Source: an uncultured bacterium (GTDB lineage: Bacteria > Patescibacteriota > Minisyncoccia > Phycocordibacterales > UBA9973). Taken from it: 64,000 bases of DNA. Both the position numbers and the translations under genes were made by a program. Location of the stretch: contig CAIJZZ010000030.1 of NCBI GenBank assembly GCA_903825255.1, positions 1 to 64,000 on the forward strand, in the 5' to 3' direction. This document shows positions 57,914-64,000 of the stretch, one piece after another. Positions within the stretch are counted from its first letter, which is position 1; each line of letters begins with the position of its first letter. The notes beneath the pieces were generated by a model. That model had not been told where the DNA came from. It searched no databases and was given only the letters and a program-made list of their open reading frames with translations.

Positions 57914-59254
57914 ATGCAAAACAGAATTTATATTAAAGACTTAAAAGATAATATTGGCAAAGAAATTATTATTGCCGGCTGGGTGGATGTGCGTCGTGAT
58001 CAAGGTAAGATGGTCTTCTTTGATATGCGGGATGTGACAGGAAAGGTTCAATGCGTGGCTTTGCCGATGCATGAACAAGCGACCGATCAAGCAAAATTAA
58101 TTCGTCCAGAATGGGTTTTAAAAATTAGTGGAATGGTAAATAAAAGACCAGAAAAAAATATTAAGGCTGGTGTTTTAAATGGTGAGGTTGAGCTCGAAGT
58201 AAAATATATTGAAGTCTTAAATGAAGCCAGAGAATTACCATTTGCAAATGATGCAGAATTAAATATTGATACACTTTTGGATTATCGACCGCTCACTTTA
58301 CGCCGCGCCCGAGAAGAAGCAATTTTTAAAGTGCAAAGTGTCATTTTAAGTTCTTTCAAGGATTTTTTAAATAGTGAAGGTTTTACAGAATTTCGTGCTC
58401 CTTCGCTCGTGGGTGGAGATGCGGAGGGTGGTACAGAAGTTTTTAAAGTTCCATATTTTTATGATCAGACTGCTTACCTTGCCACGAGTCCGCAACTTTA
58501 TAAACAAATGATGGTAGGAGTCTTTGAAAGAGTTTTCACCGTGGTCAATGTCTTTCGGGCTGAGAAACATTCTACGACAAGACATTTAAATGAATATACA
58601 TCACTCGATTTAGAAATGGGCTTTATTGAAGGTCCGGAAGATGTGATGAAATTAGAAAGTCGTTTATTAAAATATGTTACCGAAAAATTAAAAGAAAAAT
58701 GTACGCATGAATTTAAATTATTAAATGTAGAATTTCCATTAATACCAGATGGGGAAATGTTCCCAAGTATGAAGCTGACCGATGCACAGAAATTAATTTC
58801 TGATTCAACCGGGGTAGATTGTACACAAGAGCCTGATCTAGAACCCGAACACGAACGCTGGCTTTCGGAATATGCTAAAAAAGAATTTAATTCTGATTTT
58901 ATTTTTATTACCAACTATCCTAGGACTAAAAGGCCATTTTACGCGATGGATGATGAAAAATTAGAAGGTAGAACTAAATGTTACGATTTATTGTTTAAAG
59001 GCCTTGAATTGCTTTCTGGTAGCCAACGAGAGCATCGTTATGATGTTTTAATAGATAAAATGAAATGGAAAGGTTTGAATCCAGAAAAATTTAGTTTTTA
59101 TTTACAGGCCTTTAAATATGGTATGCCTCCACATGGTGGACTCGCTATGGGCCTCGAACGTTTGACGGCTCGATTCTTGAATATCCCAAACATTAAAGAA
59201 GCGACACTTTTCCCTCGTGATATCAATCGTATTGATAAAAGGCTTTCGGAATAA
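57914..59254 (+). CDS. aspS: aspartyl-tRNA synthetase, archaeal-type (no GAD domain)
   Basis: The 446 aa class IIb enzyme has an OB-fold anticodon domain (about 1-105), then motif 2 region FRAEKHSTTRHLNEYTSLDLEMGF and motif 3 GMPPHGGLAMGLERLT. It lacks the ~120 aa GAD insertion of standard bacterial AspRS (~590 aa). The blocks FKVPYFYDQTAYLATSPQLYKQ, FITNYPRTKRPFYAM, and LSGSQREHRYDVL are those of the archaeal/eukaryotic type, which is often non-discriminating and partnered with GatCAB. Whether that holds here cannot be told from the window. An AsnRS is excluded by the overall AspRS pattern, though not with certainty. Confidence 0.88.
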   Translation: MQNRIYIKDLKDNIGKEIIIAGWVDVRRDQGKMVFFDMRDVTGKVQCVALPMHEQATDQAKLIRPEWVLKISGMVNKRPEKNIKAGVLNGEVELEVKYIEVLNEARELPFANDAELNIDTLLDYRPLTLRRAREEAIFKVQSVILSSFKDFLNSEGFTEFRAPSLVGGDAEGGTEVFKVPYFYDQTAYLATSPQLYKQMMVGVFERVFTVVNVFRAEKHSTTRHLNEYTSLDLEMGFIEGPEDVMKLESRLLKYVTEKLKEKCTHEFKLLNVEFPLIPDGEMFPSMKLTDAQKLISDSTGVDCTQEPDLEPEHERWLSEYAKKEFNSDFIFITNYPRTKRPFYAMDDEKLEGRTKCYDLLFKGLELLSGSQREHRYDVLIDKMKWKGLNPEKFSFYLQAFKYGMPPHGGLAMGLERLTARFLNIPNIKEATLFPRDINRIDKRLSE

Positions 59255-59257
59255 ATT

Positions 59258-59953
59258 ATGGAATTAAAAAATAAAATTGTTGTTATAACAGGAGGAAGTA
59301 AAGGCCTTGGAAAGTTCTTAGCAATTTTGTTTTTAAAAGAAGGTTCTACTGTGATTATTTCTTCACATGATAAAAATGAGTTAGAAAAAACAGCTCAAGA
59401 GATAAACGCTATAGCTATAGTCGCAGATGTTACTAAAGAAAATGAAGTTCAAAATCTAGCAAAAAAAGTTATGATTGATTTTGGCAAAATAGATATTTGG
59501 GTAAATAATGCTGGAATTTTATTTAAATTTCCAAAAGGAGAATTAATTGATATAGAAAAAGTTCATAAAATATTTGATGTAAATTTTTTAGGTACAGTTT
59601 TTGGTTGTAGGGCTGCGTTGGAAAATATGAAAAATAATGATAGCGGACTTATTTTAAATATAGTTTCAAAAGCAGCTATCGATGCAACTCGAGCTGTAAA
59701 TTTTAAAATTTATGTTGCAAGTAAGTGGGCAGTAAGAGGATTTATGCAAGCATTTAAATTTGAAAATATTGGTTCTAAATTAAAAATTGTTTCAGTTTAT
59801 CCAGGTGGAATTATGACAGATCTTTGGAAAGGTTTGGATATTAAAGATTTTGATAGATATTTAAAACCTGAAAATGTAGCAGAAGAAATTATTGAAAATC
59901 TAAAAAAAGAAAATCCCGAAGAAGAACAGGTGATAAAAAGAACCATAATCTAA
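59258..59953 (+). CDS. short-chain dehydrogenase/reductase
   Basis: The 231 aa Rossmann-fold protein has the nucleotide-binding TGGSKGLGKFLA (residues about 11-22), NNAG (about 88-91), the Ser in LNIVSKAAID, and the catalytic YVASK. Substrate specificity cannot be inferred. It is three bases behind aspS and four before the riboflavin kinase gene, and is probably part of a run with both. Confidence 0.9.
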   Translation: MELKNKIVVITGGSKGLGKFLAILFLKEGSTVIISSHDKNELEKTAQEINAIAIVADVTKENEVQNLAKKVMIDFGKIDIWVNNAGILFKFPKGELIDIEKVHKIFDVNFLGTVFGCRAALENMKNNDSGLILNIVSKAAIDATRAVNFKIYVASKWAVRGFMQAFKFENIGSKLKIVSVYPGGIMTDLWKGLDIKDFDRYLKPENVAEEIIENLKKENPEEEQVIKRTII

Positions 59954-59957
59954 ATCA

Positions 59958-60311
59958 ATGTATACGATTAAAGGTAAAGTAATCAAGGGTGATGGATATG
60001 GTAGAAAGATTGGTTATCCTACAATAAATCTAGATAGAAAATATTTTTTAAGAATGAAAGATAAAACACCTTTTGGTGTGTATAGTGGTGTTGTATTTTT
60101 AAAAAATAAAAAATATAAAGCTGGAATAATCATTGGTCCACTTGATAAAAAAAGCTTGCCGAAAATAGAAGCACATTTAATTAACTTTAATAAAAATATT
60201 TATGGTGAAAAAGTTACGCTTGAAATTCATAAATTTATTAGAAAGTTTAAAGAATTTAAAACAGAAAAAGAATTAATTTTACAAATAAAAAAAGATTTAA
60301 AAAAATGTTAG
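59958..60311 (+). CDS. stand-alone riboflavin kinase
   Basis: The 117 aa product matches the C-terminal riboflavin kinase domain of bacterial RibF without the FMN adenylyltransferase half: VIKGDGYGRKIGYPTINLD (the GxGxGRxxGYPT.N loop), TPFGVYSGVVFL, a catalytic Glu in KIEAHLINFNKNIYG, and the final IRKFKEFKTEKELILQIKKDL. It should make FMN from riboflavin; FAD synthesis would need another protein. FMN could serve the nitroreductase at 61.6-62.1 kb. Its end overlaps the DMT transporter start by seven bases. Confidence 0.85.
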   Translation: MYTIKGKVIKGDGYGRKIGYPTINLDRKYFLRMKDKTPFGVYSGVVFLKNKKYKAGIIIGPLDKKSLPKIEAHLINFNKNIYGEKVTLEIHKFIRKFKEFKTEKELILQIKKDLKKC

Positions 60312-61225
60312 AAAAAATAAAAGAAAAAAAATCATATTGGGGGCCTATTTTAATAATTATTGCCGCATTACTCTGGGCATTTGATGGAGTCATCCGTCGG
60401 AATTTATATTCACTTCCACCGATTACGATAATTTTCTTTGAGCATTTAATCGGACTTGTAATATTATTTCCATTTGTAGCTAAATATGTTTTTAAAACAC
60501 ATTTTACGAAACATGAATGGTTTTTAATAATTTTAATTTCTGTTTTGAGTGGACTTTTAGGAACACTCTGGTTTACCACGGCTCTTTTAAAAGTACACTT
60601 TATTTCTTTTTCTGTAGTATTTCTTTTACAAAAACTTCAACCAATATTTGCGATAGGTACAGCCTCTATATTCTTAAAAGAAAAATTTGATAAAAGATAT
60701 ATTGTTTGGGCTGTTGTAGCGCTTCTATCAGCTTATTTTGTTACATTTAAAGATGGCTTAGTTGATTTTAAAACCGGTGAGGGGACTATTATAGCAGCAC
60801 TTTATGCATTTGGAGCGGCTGTGGCCTGGGGATCTTCCACGACATTTTCGAAAATGCTTTTGAATAAAGTTCGAGCGGAAGTCAGTACCTTTTACCGTTT
60901 TTTGTTTACCGTTTTAATTGCTTTGCCAATATTATTGATATTTGGTTACGGTTCAAGTTTAAATACGATTACATTAGTTCAAGCAGGGTATTTTATACTT
61001 ATTGCTGTTTCGACAGGCATGGTAGCATTATTGATTTATTATAAAGGATTAGCTAAAACACCTGTACATATTTCTACGATTTTAGAATTGACTTTCCCTT
61101 TTATTGCAATTTTTGTAGATATGAAGTTATATCATACAAGATTATCTGTGATGCAGTGGATAGCTTCCCTTGTACTTGTCTTTAGTATTTACAAAATTGC
61201 TCAATTGCGTGGAGCTAATGTATAA
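60305..61225 (+). CDS. EamA/DMT family transporter
   Basis: The 306 aa product has ten predicted membrane helices in two EamA repeats. The first starts GPILIIIAALLWAFDGVIRRNL and the second GTIIAALYAFGAAVAWGSSTTFSK, each with the family's conserved Trp/Gly start. Drug/metabolite transporters move amino acids, nucleotides, vitamins or other small molecules; given the overlap with a riboflavin kinase gene, riboflavin uptake is an attractive guess with no direct evidence. Confidence 0.85.
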   Translation: MLEKIKEKKSYWGPILIIIAALLWAFDGVIRRNLYSLPPITIIFFEHLIGLVILFPFVAKYVFKTHFTKHEWFLIILISVLSGLLGTLWFTTALLKVHFISFSVVFLLQKLQPIFAIGTASIFLKEKFDKRYIVWAVVALLSAYFVTFKDGLVDFKTGEGTIIAALYAFGAAVAWGSSTTFSKMLLNKVRAEVSTFYRFLFTVLIALPILLIFGYGSSLNTITLVQAGYFILIAVSTGMVALLIYYKGLAKTPVHISTILELTFPFIAIFVDMKLYHTRLSVMQWIASLVLVFSIYKIAQLRGANV

Positions 61226-61267
61226 GATATATTGGTCAGTGTTAATTAATAGTAAAATATACAAATT

Positions 61268-61558
61268 ATGAAAGACATTAAACGATTTGATAAAGTTACA
61301 GCTTTAAAATACAACAAACAAATTTCTGGTTGGAATCTTGATGAAAAATATAAAACCATTTCCCACGAATTTAACTTTAAAGATTTTAAAGGTTCAATAA
61401 ATTTTGTAAAAAAAGTAGCCAAAATAGCTGAGAGGGAAGATCATCATCCTGACATTCATATTTTTTACAATAAAGTTTTAATTGAGCTTTCTACTCATTC
61501 TCTAGGTGGGCTATCTGCTAAAGATTTCTTAGTTGCTTCACAAATAGATACAGTTTAA
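61268..61558 (+). CDS. pterin-4a-carbinolamine dehydratase (PCD/DCoH)
   Basis: The 96 aa product has the PCD pattern: GWNLDEKYKTISHEFNFKDFKGSINFVKKVAKIAE, then the active-site EREDHHPDIHIFYNKVLIELSTHSLGGLS with its His-His-Pro and His. The enzyme recycles 4a-hydroxy-tetrahydrobiopterin, and in bacteria lacking aromatic hydroxylases it may act in Moco or folate-related steps. A possible TAAAAT -10 lies nine bases before the ATG. It is convergent with the nitroreductase, abutting it. Confidence 0.9.
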   Translation: MKDIKRFDKVTALKYNKQISGWNLDEKYKTISHEFNFKDFKGSINFVKKVAKIAEREDHHPDIHIFYNKVLIELSTHSLGGLSAKDFLVASQIDTV

Positions 61559-62137
61559 TTAGCCTACAAATTTTCCTTTAAAAATTATTTCAGAAAGAGG
61601 TTTGCGATCGTTCGGTGTTTCTCCAGCTCGCATATTTTCTGGAAGGTCTTCAATTTTACCGTGTTTACCTACGGCTATTGCCATTTCAACTTTATATTCA
61701 TCAGGAATATTGAGCTCTGTTTTTGCTCTTTCATAATCAAAGCCTGACATACCATGGGCAATAATATCCATATCTGTTGCCTGTAAGGCTAGATTTTCCC
61801 AAGCTGCACCTGTGTCTGAAGAATGAGTATTATATTCATGACCGTCGCCACGAATTTTGGAAATGACTATTATTAAGACACTAGCTTTTGCACACCAGAC
61901 TTGATTCCAATCTGATAATAAAGAAATAAATTTTTTAAAATCCTCGGTACCATTTTCAGCATAGATAAATCTCCAAGGTTGGATATTAAAAGCAGAAGGC
62001 GCCCAGCGAGCAGCATCAAAAAGGGTCATGAGTTCTTCCTCGGATATAGTCTCCCCAGACATGGCCCGAGGAGAATAACGTTTTAAAAATACATCATCAA
62101 TTGGATAATTAGTATTTCTATTATTTAATATTTTCAT
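61559..62137 (-). CDS. nitroreductase family FMN oxidoreductase
   Basis: The product (192 aa from the ATG at 62137) has FLKRYSPRAMSGETISEEEL, the FMN-binding LFDAARWAPSAFNIQPWRFI, DTGAAWENLALQATDMDIIAHGMSGFD, and a terminal ENMRAGETPNDRKPLSEIIF. These are typical of small nitroreductases that reduce nitro compounds or quinones with NAD(P)H. An ATG at 62200 would add 21 hydrophobic residues through the promoter and is rejected: TGTTATAAT lies exactly six bases before 62137. Confidence 0.9.
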   Translation of the reverse strand: MKILNNRNTNYPIDDVFLKRYSPRAMSGETISEEELMTLFDAARWAPSAFNIQPWRFIYAENGTEDFKKFISLLSDWNQVWCAKASVLIIVISKIRGDGHEYNTHSSDTGAAWENLALQATDMDIIAHGMSGFDYERAKTELNIPDEYKVEMAIAVGKHGKIEDLPENMRAGETPNDRKPLSEIIFKGKFVG

Positions 62138-62140
62138 GTT

Positions 62141-62168
62141 TTGATTATAACATTTTTTAGTGTAAAAT
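62141..62168. promoter_or_regulatory. overlapping divergent leaderless promoters
   Basis: Rightward: TTGATT (62141-62146), 16 bases, TAAAAT (62163-62168), six bases, ATG at 62175. Leftward: extended -10 TGTTATAAT (TATAAT = 62149-62144), six bases, ATG at 62137. The start codons are only 37 bases apart, so the polymerases compete. Confidence 0.65.
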
Positions 62169-62174
62169 AATAAT

Positions 62175-63584
62175 ATGAAAATAACATTTAAAAACAACAT
62201 AAAAGATATAAAGGAGGAGATACTTTTTGTTTCAGTTGATCCTAAAAATAAGGATGAAATTATTAAAGAAAATGGTGTGAAAACTCTTTATTTGAAATGC
62301 GATGAAACAATGAATTTAAGAAAACTTTATTTACTTATTCGTAAAATGGTAGTAATGGTAAAAGGTGTAAAAGCTGAAAAATTTGCTTTTGATTTTAACG
62401 ATTTTAAATTTAAAGCTTTGAAAGTTTCAGACATTGAATTAGGTGAATTAATTGGAACTCAGCTCGATTTCGCCAATTATGAATTCAATATTTACAAAAC
62501 AAAACCCAAAGAGGGTTTTCCGAATATTTCTGAAATTTTTATTTTAGGAACAGAAAAGCCTGCCCGAACTGCGAAGCAGGGCGCGGAAATTCAAAATGCA
62601 ATATTTAAAGGAAATATTATTACAGGAGAAGTGAACAAGACACGTACGCTTTCAAATATTCCGGGAGGAGATATGACACCAAAGATTTTAGCTGACAAAG
62701 CAAAAGTAGCAGTCAAAGGAATGCCAGTGAAAGTAACTGTGCTAGGAGAAAAAGAAATGGAAAAGCAAAAAATGCAAGCAATACTTTCTGTTGGTCGCGG
62801 ATCGATTGAAGAGTCAAAATTTATTATTATGGAATACAGCGGAGGAAATAAAGGAGAGAAACCAATTGTACTTGTCGGCAAAGGTGTGACTTTTGATACA
62901 GGTGGAATAAATTTAAAACCTTCATCGGCTTTACTTGGAATGAATATGGATATGTCCGGTGGTGCATCTGTAATCCATACTTTAGCACTTGTGGCAAAAA
63001 TGAAATTAAAAAAGAATGTTGTAGGGCTTATTCCATCAGTTGAAAATATGGCTTCTGGTAATGCTTATCGTCCTGGGGATGTGATTCGTTCAATGTCTGG
63101 TCAAACTATTGAAGTTTTAAATACAGATGCTGAAGGGCGAGTGATTTTAGCTGATGCACTGACTTATGCTCAAAAATATAATCCTGAAGTTGTGATCGAC
63201 GTGGCGACGTTGACTGGAGCGGCATGTGTGGCTTTGGGCGAACGGGCATCAGCTATTTTTACAGACAATGATCAGCTGGCAAAAAAATTAGAAGAAGTTG
63301 GTGAAAAAACAGGAGATTATGTCTGGCGATTACCTATGTGGGAGGAATATGAAAATGAAATAAAAGGGAGCTTAGGGGACTGGACCAATGTACATAATAA
63401 AGATTCGCGTTACGGCGGGGCGACTTATGGTGCAATTTTTTTACATCAATTTATCAAAGGCTATAAATGGGCTCATATTGATATGGCTCCACGAATGACC
63501 GCTATGGCTGGAGAAAACCTCGCTTCAGGTGCATTAGGGACACCAGTAAGGCTATTATATAAGTTTATTGAAGAATATAAATAA
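62175..63584 (+). CDS. pepA: leucyl aminopeptidase (M17)
   Basis: This cytosolic two-metal peptidase removes N-terminal residues, useful for peptide salvage in an auxotroph. The 469 aa protein has the metal-binding blocks VLVGKGVTFDTGGINLKPS, MNMDMSGGASVI, and the signature NTDAEGRVILADALTYA, with active-site Lys and Arg in these motifs. The N-terminal domain is divergent and carries a G+C-rich hairpin insertion at about residues 131-139 (PARTAKQGA). The small membrane protein gene follows six bases later. Confidence 0.94.
   Translation: MKITFKNNIKDIKEEILFVSVDPKNKDEIIKENGVKTLYLKCDETMNLRKLYLLIRKMVVMVKGVKAEKFAFDFNDFKFKALKVSDIELGELIGTQLDFANYEFNIYKTKPKEGFPNISEIFILGTEKPARTAKQGAEIQNAIFKGNIITGEVNKTRTLSNIPGGDMTPKILADKAKVAVKGMPVKVTVLGEKEMEKQKMQAILSVGRGSIEESKFIIMEYSGGNKGEKPIVLVGKGVTFDTGGINLKPSSALLGMNMDMSGGASVIHTLALVAKMKLKKNVVGLIPSVENMASGNAYRPGDVIRSMSGQTIEVLNTDAEGRVILADALTYAQKYNPEVVIDVATLTGAACVALGERASAIFTDNDQLAKKLEEVGEKTGDYVWRLPMWEEYENEIKGSLGDWTNVHNKDSRYGGATYGAIFLHQFIKGYKWAHIDMAPRMTAMAGENLASGALGTPVRLLYKFIEEYK
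62566..62592 (+). repeat. G+C-rich hairpin inside pepA
   Basis: GCCTGC and GCAGGGC arms enclose CCGAACTGCGAA in an otherwise A+T-rich gene. The frame stays open (KPARTAKQGA). It resembles the other intragenic palindromes in base composition but is not a member of family A or B. Confidence 0.5.
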
Positions 63585-63590
63585 AAAATT

Positions 63591-63869
63591 ATGAACAATG
63601 AAGTAGATTTATTAAGAAAAGTTGAAGAATTGACTGCCAAACTCAATCAAGTATTTGGTGAGAAAGGAAGACATTTTTTTGTTCGATATCCTTTGACTTT
63701 TGCTATTTTGATTGTGTTTGGGGTAGTAATGGTGACTGAAGGGATAAAGCTTTGGCTTTTAGAAATCCCATTTTTTAAGGATAAACCATATATGATGCTT
63801 TTGGGTGGTTTATTGGTTCTAATAATTACTGGTAGTTTGTATAAAAAACTTAGAAAGATAAAAGAATAG
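63591..63869 (+). CDS. small membrane protein with two transmembrane segments
   Basis: The 92 aa product is not recognised. An amphipathic start (EVDLLRKVEELTAKLNQVFGEKGRHF) precedes two membrane helices (about residues 33-51 and 64-83) and a basic end (YKKLRKIKE). It lies six bases from pepA and is probably co-transcribed with it. Confidence 0.6.
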   Translation: MNNEVDLLRKVEELTAKLNQVFGEKGRHFFVRYPLTFAILIVFGVVMVTEGIKLWLLEIPFFKDKPYMMLLGGLLVLIITGSLYKKLRKIKE

Positions 63870-63875
63870 AATTGA

Positions 63876-63904
63876 TTGACATTTGGTTTAAATACTTCTA
63901 AAAT
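63876..63904 (+). promoter_or_regulatory. promoter (TTGACA-17-TAAAAT)
   Basis: -35 at 63876-63881 and -10 at 63899-63904, about 40 bases before the ATG at 63951. Confidence 0.65.
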
Positions 63905-63950
63905 CAATTTTAGATATTTTTGATTTTTAACTTAAATAAATATATAAGCC

Positions 63951-64000
63951 ATGAATAGAATACCTATAACCCAGAAAATGTTCTTCGAAAGAATAGAAGA
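63951..64000 (+). CDS. start of a truncated CDS at the window edge
   Basis: An ATG at 63951 opens a frame of 16 complete codons (MNRIPITQKMFFERIE) that runs off the window, behind a good promoter. The start MNRIPIT recalls the N-terminus of GreA-type transcript cleavage factors (IPIT..G...L), but too little is visible to claim it. Confidence 0.4.
   Translation, partial: MNRIPITQKMFFERIE

Noticed and set aside
1-64000. UGA reassigned to Gly as in some CPR lineages
   Set aside because: All conserved genes read to full expected ends with the standard code and no in-frame UGA is needed.

Overview
The window looks like a stretch of an ultrasmall-genome bacterium of the Candidate Phyla Radiation (Patescibacteria), most likely a Parcubacteria/Nomurabacteria-type lineage. 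The support is indirect but consistent: low G+C, very tight gene packing, unusually short versions of core proteins (IF-2 of 500 aa, AlaRS of 547 aa, MetK of 325 aa, a minimal DnaJ), tRNAs without encoded CCA, large families of uncharacterised Cys-rich and VirD4-like proteins, and very little biosynthesis. Every core gene reads through with the standard genetic code, so UGA is not reassigned as in Gracilibacteria/SR1. No rRNA, CRISPR array, transposase or integrase is visible.

Layout. 1-2.6 kb: tRNA-Leu, tRNA-Cys with a decayed 5' half copy, and the minus-strand unit DUF4446-infB-rbfA. 2.7-10.6 kb: a cysteine desulfurase swollen by repeat insertions, a membrane-anchored HtrA-like pseudoprotease, an Hsp100 ATPase mixing ClpB and ClpC traits, a small Cys protein and a CtpE-like P-type ATPase. 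10.7-14.3 kb: an accessory stretch with a tRNA-Tyr/GIY-YIG locus flanked by tRNA fragments, a secreted Ala/Thr-rich protein, small membrane proteins and a stand-alone ATP synthase c subunit with an extra exported-looking N-terminus. 14.4-26.2 kb: typA, a sigma-region-4/HARE-HTH fusion, mltG, a DEDDh exonuclease, mnmA, mgtC-like, alaS, and an actin-fold/baseplate-J-like pair. 26.2-30.4 kb: infA-rpmJ-rpsM-rpsK-rpsD-rpoA-rplQ-rplM-rpsI.

30.4-47.2 kb is the most unusual part. grpE, dnaK and a minimal dnaJ are present in order, but between them sit four ~560-590 aa Cys-rich paralogues, an ABC exporter, a PaaX/Cas2-like repressor with its own operator, and two VirD4/HerA-type ATPases that bracket the fourth Cys-rich gene. 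47.2-64 kb holds housekeeping and salvage genes: agmatine deiminase and N-carbamoylputrescine amidase, metK, cysS, rplU, recR, dnaB, trpS, prs, an archaeal-type aspS, an SDR, a stand-alone riboflavin kinase, a DMT transporter, a pterin dehydratase, a nitroreductase and an M17 aminopeptidase.

Two genome-scale patterns stand out. First, short G+C-rich palindromic elements occur inside reading frames, in the same phase, in unrelated genes (desulfurase and mnmA; VirD4-like and metK), as Rickettsia palindromic elements do. Second, at eight or nine genes the -10 hexamer lies exactly six bases before the ATG, often as an extended -10 (TGN), which predicts leaderless mRNAs starting at the A of AUG.
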